A stretch of DNA of 44,428 nt from NCBI RefSeq assembly GCF_000173655.1, contig NZ_ABZU01000017.1, positions 1 through 44,428 of the forward strand, in the 5' to 3' direction. Shown piece after piece: positions 39,311 through 44,428 of this stretch. This stretch comes from Corynebacterium amycolatum SK46 (GTDB lineage: Bacteria > Actinomycetota > Actinomycetes > Mycobacteriales > Mycobacteriaceae). Numbering within the stretch: the first letter of the stretch is position 1; every line of letters starts with the position of its first letter. Both the position numbers and the translations under genes were made by a program. The notes beneath the pieces were generated by a model that was not told the DNA's origin, did no database searches, and worked only from the letters and a program-made list of their open reading frames with translations.

Positions 39311-39380
39311 GGTTCGTCCCTTTCCTTTGAGGGGGTGAGCAGTGGAAATGTCAAGTGTCGGGCACGGTAACAGGTAGAAA

Positions 39381-39474
39381 TTTGCGGATACGCAAACTGT
39401 CCGCGCGGTGGGTTGCCGATGTGCGAGGTATGGCAACAAGCCGCGTGAGTTAAGACAAAATTGCGGATACGCAA
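39381..39474. repeat. Two copies of the TTGCGGATACGCAA repeat
   Basis: TTGCGGATACGCAA occurs at 39382-39395 (extended to TTTGCGGATACGCAAA) and at 39461-39474. Each copy is TTGCG and CGCAA around GATA. They lie 70-165 bases upstream of the leftward gene start at 39310, so they could be operators or recombinase-binding sites. Confidence 0.85.
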
Positions 39475-39730
39475 TCGCGCTCGACGGTGGTCACGCTAGT
39501 CGGTGCGGGGTGTGGTTGAGGCTCCGCGCAGGTCGCGCACGTATCGGTTAGCCACAACCGGGGGCAGCGGATCTACATGTTGTGGTGGACATAGCTGTGG
39601 GCCACAAAGCGGGGCCTTGAAGGACTTGGTGGGTAGGATTAAGGCCGTGTCCGAGGCTCGCGCGGGGGTACTAAATATGGCATGTCCCTTTTTTGATCTC
39701 CACAACATGATGTGGTGGTTCGTCTGGTAG

Positions 39731-39752
39731 ATGTTTGCGGAACCGCAAACAT
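39731..39752. repeat. Perfect 10-bp inverted repeat related to the TTGCG repeat
   Basis: Arms ATGTTTGCGG (39731-39740) and CCGCAAACAT (39743-39752) are perfect reverse complements around AA. The TTTGCGG...CGCAAA core matches the neighbouring repeat family. It lies 172 bases upstream of the recombinase-like gene. Confidence 0.85.
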
Positions 39753-39810
39753 GCAGGCCATATAAGAAATTCCTGCGAAGTTGGCGGTGTGAGGCCACCT
39801 GCTTGCCAGA

Positions 39811-39824
39811 TTGCAGATCGGCAA
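39811..39824. repeat. Diverged copy of the TTGCGGATACGCAA repeat
   Basis: TTGCAGATCGGCAA matches the consensus at 11 of 14 positions and keeps the TTGC/GCAA ends. It lies 100 bases upstream of the recombinase-like gene. Confidence 0.5.
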
Positions 39825-39923
39825 ACAAGACTATGTGTAGCGGAGTGCACTGCGTGGCCTAGCTACGTAGCATCCACTACACCGCCCCATTCCACTGCGA
39901 TCGTGCCGACGAAGGAAAGGCCC

Positions 39924-40919
39924 ATGTCCAGTAACTACACCACCGCCGACTATGAGGCGATCATCGCCAACTACACACCACACGCCGTGCGCTCTGAGCC
40001 GTGGAGCCACGTTGCCGACTTCACCCGCGAGTGCGTGCGCGCACTTAACATCACCCCGGATAACACCAGCCGCGACGCACTGCGCAACACGCTCAACTGC
40101 GTGTCCAAGCTCGCCGCCTGGGTCTGGGTGAGCTACGGCGTGGTGACTGTCGAGACCGTCTTCCACCCCGACATCATCGGAAACTACTTCCTTGCCGGAG
40201 ATGGTGCAAAGCTCAGCCCGTCCACCGCAGGAACCCAGCGCTCGCTGCTGTGTCGTGTGGCGGAGGTGATCAACGACGACTGGAACCCTGACTACCAGCA
40301 CCCGATTAGCTACGAGCCAACCCTTGAACCCTACGACTCTTATGCCTGTGACAGGATGTGGGATTGGGTCGAGTCGCAACCCACAGCTGCCCGCCGCCGC
40401 AACTTCACTACGGTGCTAGCACTCACGCTTGGTGCGGGCTTGCGCGCAGGAGAAATCTGCACGCTGCGCGGCAAAGACGTGCGTGTTGACGGCGACGGGG
40501 TGCTGCTGTTTCCGCACGGCTACCGCGGGGCTGGCCCGCGCGAGGTGCCACTGCTCAAGTCTCATATCGAGGTACTTCAGCCGGTCATTATGGCTACCGG
40601 CCCGGAGGACTACCTGTTCAGGCCAGGCCGCGACAACGAGAACGTCAGCCAGCTCTCGGCGTATCTCCGCCGGGTAACACCTAGTACATCGCCGGATATG
40701 GTGCCGGATACCCGCAGGCTGCGCAATACGTGGATTATCGACCGCATTGCAGCCGGAGTTCCCGCTGATGTGCTGTGTGCTGCGGCAGGACTGAAGTCCT
40801 TGCACCAGTTTGAGGACTACGTGGTCGAGGCCGGAGCTAACCGCCGCCATGCCTACCGGATTCTTTTGGCCGGAGGATCGACTCATGGCACCCCAGGTGG
40901 AGGCCTGTACGTGCTGTAG
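39924..40919 (+). CDS. Tyrosine recombinase-like protein 1, partly degenerate
   Basis: 331 residues with the two-domain layout of tyrosine recombinases. An N-terminal helical core-binding part covers about 1-135. The catalytic-type domain starts near 150: LALTLGAGLRAGEICTLRGKDV has the first Arg (R174), TRRLRNTWI has the second Arg (R267), and FEDYVVEAG has a candidate Tyr nucleophile (Y299). The usual His three residues before R267 is Arg (R264), the His after that Arg is Asn, and the GH/GW histidine is Leu (L290). Strand-exchange activity is therefore doubtful; it may bind DNA only, or need a partner. ATG at 39924 follows GGAAAGG. A frame upstream to 39735 is unlikely. TTGCGGATACGCAA-type repeats lie on both sides. 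Confidence 0.75.
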   Translation: MSSNYTTADYEAIIANYTPHAVRSEPWSHVADFTRECVRALNITPDNTSRDALRNTLNCVSKLAAWVWVSYGVVTVETVFHPDIIGNYFLAGDGAKLSPSTAGTQRSLLCRVAEVINDDWNPDYQHPISYEPTLEPYDSYACDRMWDWVESQPTAARRRNFTTVLALTLGAGLRAGEICTLRGKDVRVDGDGVLLFPHGYRGAGPREVPLLKSHIEVLQPVIMATGPEDYLFRPGRDNENVSQLSAYLRRVTPSTSPDMVPDTRRLRNTWIIDRIAAGVPADVLCAAAGLKSLHQFEDYVVEAGANRRHAYRILLAGGSTHGTPGGGLYVL

Positions 40920-40956
40920 CTCGGCTCACGGAGACTTCCTGAGCTATCCCTAGCGA

Positions 40957-40991
40957 TTGCGGATACGCAAAGTTGGATTGCGGATACGCAA
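40957..40991. repeat. Tandem pair of TTGCGGATACGCAA repeats
   Basis: Two exact copies (40957-40970 and 40978-40991) are 21 bases apart start to start, two helical turns, so proteins bound to them would lie on the same face. They are 37 bases after the recombinase-like gene. The rest of the 269-base gap contains GCTCAC/GTGAGC (41104-41118), GGAAAC/GTTTCC (41162-41178) and one GGACGAACCA (41023-41032), but no gene. Confidence 0.9.
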
Positions 40992-41188
40992 AACTCGTCT
41001 CATGGCGCACAGACCGCACCAGGGACGAACCACCCTGTGACCTGCGGGTTTACTCATGGTCTGAGGTAAGAAGGCACCGCCACCTATTTCGTGGTGTAGG
41101 TGTGCTCACCTCGTGAGCCATGAACGACACCCATGTAACTCACACCCGCCTTACCAGTGTCGGAAACATGCAGTTTCCAACCCTCGGG

Positions 41189-41500
41189 TCACTGACTGCC
41201 GTATCGGTTGCTGCGATGGCGCGGCCACAAGGGCTTGCCTGTGGTGACCTCGATATTGGCAATGACACGTCCCGTCGGGATCATCTCGCCGCGGATGATT
41301 CGGGTGATGGTGGAGGTGGGGATACCGCAGGCCTCGGCCAAGTCTTTGGCACTGGGGTAGCTCCCGTCCAGGGTGAGTTTCTGGACGTTGCGGGCGAAGT
41401 CCTGCAATTTCCGCATGACCGGATCGTGGGCCTCGATATGGGCATTAGGCCAGTTGGCGTAACGCCTGACCGGAGCCTCGGCGGGAATGTCGGAAGCCAC
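41189..41500 (-). CDS. Small HTH (XRE-like) DNA-binding protein
   Basis: 103 residues. The helix-turn-helix is SAKDLAEACGIPTSTITRIIRGEMIPTGRVIANIEVTTG, resembling XRE/Cro-type domains with recognition helix TSTITRIIRGE. The start is a GTG at 41500 with AAAGG six bases before it. It is divergent from the second recombinase-like gene, 69 bases apart. It is a plausible repressor of the region and a candidate binder of the TTGCGGATACGCAA sites (inference only). The overlapping plus-strand frame from 41120 is taken as a shadow up to 41569. Confidence 0.75.
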   Translation of the reverse strand: MASDIPAEAPVRRYANWPNAHIEAHDPVMRKLQDFARNVQKLTLDGSYPSAKDLAEACGIPTSTITRIIRGEMIPTGRVIANIEVTTGKPLWPRHRSNRYGSQ

Positions 41501-41569
41501 GAGCCACCTTTTCAGACAACAGAACTAAAGGACGAACCACTTAAGTCTAAATACAGTGAGGTCTACGCT

Positions 41570-42544
41570 GTGATCGACACACTGACGACACGCGGATTAC
41601 TGCCCGCCACCACGCCTGCGGTAGCGACAAACCGCAAGCGCCAACTCGCTGCATATTTTTGCTACGTGCGAGACCGCTGGTACGTGGATTTAACCGTGGA
41701 CAACTGTATCATGCTGCTTAAAGACGGCGGCTCCATTCATAACTACCTGCAATACCGCACAGATTTATCCACAACTAGCCTCGATGCCACCCGCCGCCTC
41801 CTTAACCGCTGCGCGCGCCACGTCATTAAGCACCACGGCGCGCTGGATTGGGTAGAAGATCTACCCGAAGTTATTCATCCTGCGGCGAAGTCGAAGCGCC
41901 GCGCCTACACCTCCCACGAGCTGATCCGTATTACGGATTGGCTGCGCTCTAGACCCCGCCGCGAATCGCGGCGTGTGGCCTACATCCTTGTGGCCTTAGG
42001 CCTTGGTGCTGGTATGACCACAGAGGAGATTTATCACTGCGTCTATGGTGACTTCACTGACTTCGGCACCGTGCTAGCAGTACATGCCCGCGGTGGCCGA
42101 GGCCTTACGTCGCGAACCATTCCGTTGACCGCGCCTTATAGCGATGTCATGCGTCAAGTCCTGCGCGGTGTGAGCGCAGACCGTAAGGACGAACCACTGG
42201 TGAAGCCAAACTCAGCGCGCCGCCGCAACGATGCCACAGGCCCGCACCTCATATCTGACTTTATCCACAAGACCAGCCAAAACCCGTCGAGTACTGGGCT
42301 TGCACCCAACATCAACAGGCTGCGCTACACCTGGATTGCTCATCATGCCGCCGCGCGTGTGGACTTTAACCAGCTGGTCTATGCCACTGGCACCATACAG
42401 CCATTCCACGACACCTTCCACCGGATGATCGTCGAGGCCGGGGCACTAACTGAGGCCGAGTACTGGGTGTGGACTACAGGCAACAGGGACGAACCGGCTT
42501 ATCCGCCGCTGCGGCTGGTTACACCTACAGGGGAGGAGAGCTAA
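41570..42544 (+). CDS. Tyrosine recombinase-like protein 2, degenerate paralogue
   Basis: About 324 residues, a diverged paralogue of the protein at 39924-40919. Shared landmarks are ALGLGAGMTTEEIYHCVYGDF (versus LTLGAGLRAGEICTLRGKDV), NRLRYTWIAHHAA (versus RRLRNTWIIDRIA) and FHRMIVEAG (versus FEDYVVEAG). The first catalytic Arg is Thr (T150), the Tyr position is Met (M286), and only the second Arg (R252) is kept, so it should not cut DNA. The start is taken as GTG at 41570 behind GAGG; the open frame to 41120 overlaps the HTH gene on the other strand. Two exact DnaA boxes lie inside it (41765-41773, 42261-42269). The stop is immediately followed by the transposase-like start. Confidence 0.75.
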   Translation: MIDTLTTRGLLPATTPAVATNRKRQLAAYFCYVRDRWYVDLTVDNCIMLLKDGGSIHNYLQYRTDLSTTSLDATRRLLNRCARHVIKHHGALDWVEDLPEVIHPAAKSKRRAYTSHELIRITDWLRSRPRRESRRVAYILVALGLGAGMTTEEIYHCVYGDFTDFGTVLAVHARGGRGLTSRTIPLTAPYSDVMRQVLRGVSADRKDEPLVKPNSARRRNDATGPHLISDFIHKTSQNPSSTGLAPNINRLRYTWIAHHAAARVDFNQLVYATGTIQPFHDTFHRMIVEAGALTEAEYWVWTTGNRDEPAYPPLRLVTPTGEES

Positions 42545-44311
42545 ATGGCCCGCATATCGGTTACTCCCACCCCGCTTCTGCGCCTGGACGGAGCTAGTGT
42601 GTCCTGGGCACTAAACATCATCGACCGTACTGACATCTGCGAAAGCCTTGATACGTGGCGGCGCGAGGAGGGATACGACCCGCAGAAAGGTGGGCGACCA
42701 AAGACTGTCAGTGACCGCGCCATCCTTGCGCTGTATCTGATTCTGGCGCGCTCTGGTCAACCCATGCATTTGACCACCATGGTTGCCCTGCTAGCTAGTA
42801 AAGACACCACCGAAAAAGCTCTGGAACTTCTTGAGCTACCCAGCCGCGATAAGGCACGTCGCGTGGGCGATAATTACTTTGTTCAGCACGGCCTGTGGTA
42901 TCACCGCCTGTGGCGTGCATTGCACAGGTTCCTAGAACTGGTTGCCCCTTTCGACAACATCCCACACCATGTACGGCTAACCCGTGCCGAGTTCAACCGG
43001 CTGATGGACGAACAAGATCCTGAGCGCCGCGAAGAAAAATGGCAGCGCGCCACCTATGTGTTCAACCAGCTGGTCATGGCCAGCACCAAAGACATGCCGG
43101 AGGAATACCGCAACAACTGGCAGGGAGACCTCACTCTAGACGGAACACTGATTCCAGGGGTTCGCCGTGGAAATAACCGATGGACGAACCGACCAGATGA
43201 TCTTATGTCCTCTGAGCCGGAGGCAGGTTGGTATTCCCGTGATGAGCGACAGGAAACACACGGTGAAAACAAGCGCACAAGGAACGCTAAGCACGTGTGG
43301 GGCTGGGAGGCCACCCTTGTGGCTGGAGTTATCCGTGAACAAGGCCCATATGCACAGCCTCACCTGATTATGGGCATGGCCTTTGACCGGCCCAGCCACA
43401 ACCCTGCGATTCGTGGGCTGCAAGCCATGCGCCATTTAACTGATGATCCGTCTACGCCTAAAGGCGTGGTGGTTGGTGACCGTGCGTATTTCGCTGTGGC
43501 CAAGACCAAAGACTTCCACGAGCCACTACGTAAAAAGGGATACACCCTGGTTGGCGACTACAAATCCAACCAGTTAGGCCAACGTGGCAGCTTTGAAACC
43601 ATGAGCTTGGTCGAAGGCCACTGGTATTGCCCGGCCATGCCGAAGTCACTGATTGAGGCCACCGAGCAGTTTAGGGCTGGTCTTATTGATGAGGACACCT
43701 ACAAGGCCCGTATTAACGAGCGCCGCGCTTATGCCATGCGTCGTAAAGGTGCTGATGATACCGGCGAGAGTCAAATGTTTATTTGTCCTGGTCGCGGTAA
43801 AGGAAAGACACTGGTATGTCCCTTGGTGCAAAAGGCCGAGAGGCAGGACGCTCGGGCTAAAGGTCTGCCTATTATCCCAACACCTAGTCTTGAAGCCCCG
43901 CGCAGCCAAATGGGAAAGTGCTGTACCAATAAGTCCTCTTTGACCATCCCTCACACAGAGGGTATTCGCTACCGCCAGACTGGCCCGGCCTACAAGACAC
44001 CTGAGTGGCAGAAAATTTACGGTACCTGGCGCAATGTGATTGAAACGCGCAACGACTATGTGAAGAACAATCGCGGCGGTGCTGCTATTGGTGACCATAC
44101 GAGAAGACCTGTACGCGGTTTTGCTGCGGCCTTCTTCTATACAGCTCTTGGTGTGGTTGCGGCCAATGTATCTATGATTCGGCGTTTTCTTGGCCGGGTG
44201 GATCGGGATGAAAAGACTCCGCCACCTGGCACGCGAGATCCGCACCCGCCGCGCGATCCGGCGCGCGAGAAGGCAAGCCCGAACGCGCCGCCTGCGCGCG
44301 AGGCAGCTTAA
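42545..44311 (+). CDS. Large DDE-type transposase-like protein
   Basis: 588 residues. The N-terminal part (about 1-135) has helical DNA-binding character. The catalytic-type core has D199 in LTLDGTLIPG, D312 in VVVGDRAYF, and E500 in TWRNVIETRNDYVK followed by RRPVRGFAAAFFYTALGVVAANV. This is the layout of IS4/IS1182-type DDE transposases, although I cannot name the family. Cysteines C362, C414, C425, C459 and C460 between the second D and the E could bind zinc. The last ~35 residues are Pro/Arg-rich. The ATG directly follows the recombinase-like stop, and a terminator follows the gene. No terminal inverted repeats of a simple insertion sequence are visible around it. Confidence 0.75.
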   Translation: MARISVTPTPLLRLDGASVSWALNIIDRTDICESLDTWRREEGYDPQKGGRPKTVSDRAILALYLILARSGQPMHLTTMVALLASKDTTEKALELLELPSRDKARRVGDNYFVQHGLWYHRLWRALHRFLELVAPFDNIPHHVRLTRAEFNRLMDEQDPERREEKWQRATYVFNQLVMASTKDMPEEYRNNWQGDLTLDGTLIPGVRRGNNRWTNRPDDLMSSEPEAGWYSRDERQETHGENKRTRNAKHVWGWEATLVAGVIREQGPYAQPHLIMGMAFDRPSHNPAIRGLQAMRHLTDDPSTPKGVVVGDRAYFAVAKTKDFHEPLRKKGYTLVGDYKSNQLGQRGSFETMSLVEGHWYCPAMPKSLIEATEQFRAGLIDEDTYKARINERRAYAMRRKGADDTGESQMFICPGRGKGKTLVCPLVQKAERQDARAKGLPIIPTPSLEAPRSQMGKCCTNKSSLTIPHTEGIRYRQTGPAYKTPEWQKIYGTWRNVIETRNDYVKNNRGGAAIGDHTRRPVRGFAAAFFYTALGVVAANVSMIRRFLGRVDRDEKTPPPGTRDPHPPRDPAREKASPNAPPAREAA

Positions 44312-44335
44312 GACCAACTAAATAGCTTTATCCAT

Positions 44336-44380
44336 CTAGCTCGGAAAACCGATATGGGGTTCCGGGCTAGAAGTCGTTTT
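44336..44380 (+). terminator. Terminator after the transposase-like gene
   Basis: Arms 44336-44346 and 44360-44370 form an 11-bp stem on the plus-strand RNA with one G-U pair and a 13-base loop, followed by AAGTCGTTTT. It lies 24 bases past the stop. Confidence 0.75.
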
Positions 44381-44394
44381 AGAGGGGACGAACC

Positions 44395-44428
44395 ATGTTG
44401 TGTTTCTTATTGGTTAGCACTGTCCGGC
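44395..44428 (+). CDS. Possible gene start cut by the window edge
   Basis: An ATG at 44395 follows GAGGGG with a 7-base spacer, and eleven codons (MLCFLLVSTVR) are open to the edge. The start shares its A with a GGACGAACCA motif, exactly as for the gene at 38642-39310. Too short to identify. Confidence 0.4.
   Translation, partial: MLCFLLVSTVR

Larger units (their letters stand above)
39311..39923. other. Gap with repeats between divergent accessory genes
   Basis: 613 bases between the leftward unknown gene and the rightward recombinase-like gene. It holds three TTGCGGATACGCAA-type sites (39382, 39461, 39811), a 22-base perfect inverted repeat (39731-39752) and one GGACGAACC-type motif (39716-39725). 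A minus-strand frame (39496-39828) is open, but I see no family and no clear start, so I do not call it a gene. It may be a remnant. Confidence 0.5.
37709..44395. repeat. Dispersed, polarised GGACGAACCA motif family (10 sites)
   Basis: Exact GGACGAACCA occurs on the minus strand at 37709-37718, 38759-38768 and 39310-39319, and on the plus strand at 41023-41032, 41530-41539, 42187-42196 and 44386-44395. One-mismatch copies are at 39716-39725 (minus), 42487-42496 and 43182-43191 (plus). Six sites are outside or at the start of genes. Four are inside genes, three reading (K/R)DEP and one read in another frame (WTNR). Orientation switches once, between 39.73 and 41.02 kb. Confidence 0.85.

Noticed and set aside
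39496..39828. 110-codon minus-strand frame in the repeat-rich gap
   Set aside because: No family, no ribosome site, and it overlaps the 22-base inverted repeat. It could be a gene remnant, but I cannot support it.
40957..40991. CRISPR-like array
   Set aside because: The repeats are 14-base near-palindromes with a 7-base gap and few copies. There are no spacers of regular length and no cas genes.
41120..41569. N-terminal extension of the second recombinase-like gene
   Set aside because: It overlaps the HTH gene on the opposite strand, lacks similarity to the first paralogue, and a GTG with GAGG exists at 41570.

Overview
The window is the chromosomal replication-origin region of a high-G+C actinobacterium, almost certainly a Corynebacterium. 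The evidence is gene order. dnaA, dnaN, recF, a DciA/DUF721 gene and gyrB run leftward, and rpmH, rnpA, yidD, yidC, rsmG, parA and parB run rightward. They are followed by the block that mycobacteria and corynebacteria share around parB: an Rv3916c-like gene, cwlM, trxA, trxB, sigM, murJ, a DUF6049 gene, a NUDIX gene and pcnA. No jag gene lies between yidC and rsmG, and gyrB and gyrA are separated; from memory both fit Corynebacterium better than Mycobacterium. The species cannot be fixed from sequence reading alone.

Layout. Bases 1-770 hold tRNA-Ala(TGC), tRNA-Ile(GAT) and a DUF3566 membrane protein, downstream of gyrA (775-3378). Between gyrA and gyrB sits a 3.7 kb accessory block: a ribbon-helix-helix/degenerate Doc-like pair (3548-4110), a Tat-exported phospholipase C and an alpha/beta hydrolase. 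Bases 7107-14766 are gyrB, dciA, recF, dnaN and dnaA. DnaA boxes lie on both sides of dnaA (12858-12955 and 14950-15156). Bases 15462-21984 are rpmH to parB plus the Rv3916c-like gene, with three exact parS sites, one of them inside parB. Bases 22011-33251, on the minus strand, form a cell-envelope and redox block: a CwlM-like pseudo-amidase, thioredoxin and its reductase, SigM, a MurJ flippase fused to a pseudokinase, DUF6049 and NUDIX. Bases 33292-36634 are pcnA, yqgE and the AzlC/AzlD (BrnF/BrnE-type) exporter. Bases 36689-38432 hold a secreted serine hydrolase and an ArsR-type regulator with a small membrane protein.

From about 38.5 kb to the right edge the window is accessory DNA. It holds an unrecognised 222-residue protein, two paralogous tyrosine-recombinase-like proteins with missing catalytic residues, a small HTH protein and a 588-residue DDE-type transposase-like protein. 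Two families of short repeats mark this region. One is a 14-base near-palindrome, TTGCGGATACGCAA, with four exact and two variant copies flanking the first recombinase gene. The other is a 10-base motif, GGACGAACCA, present seven times exactly and three times with one mismatch between 37.7 and 44.4 kb. Every copy left of 39.73 kb reads leftward and every copy right of 41.02 kb reads rightward, so they point away from the recombinase/repeat centre. I saw no exact copy in the first 37.6 kb. This polarised motif system, with the degenerate recombinase pair and the transposase, is the best candidate here for something undescribed.

How the genes work together: DnaA, DciA, DnaN, RecF and gyrase start and sustain replication, and ParABS segregates the new origins. 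YidC and YidD insert membrane proteins. MurJ, CwlM and DUF6049 belong to envelope synthesis, and SigM with thioredoxin links this to disulfide stress.
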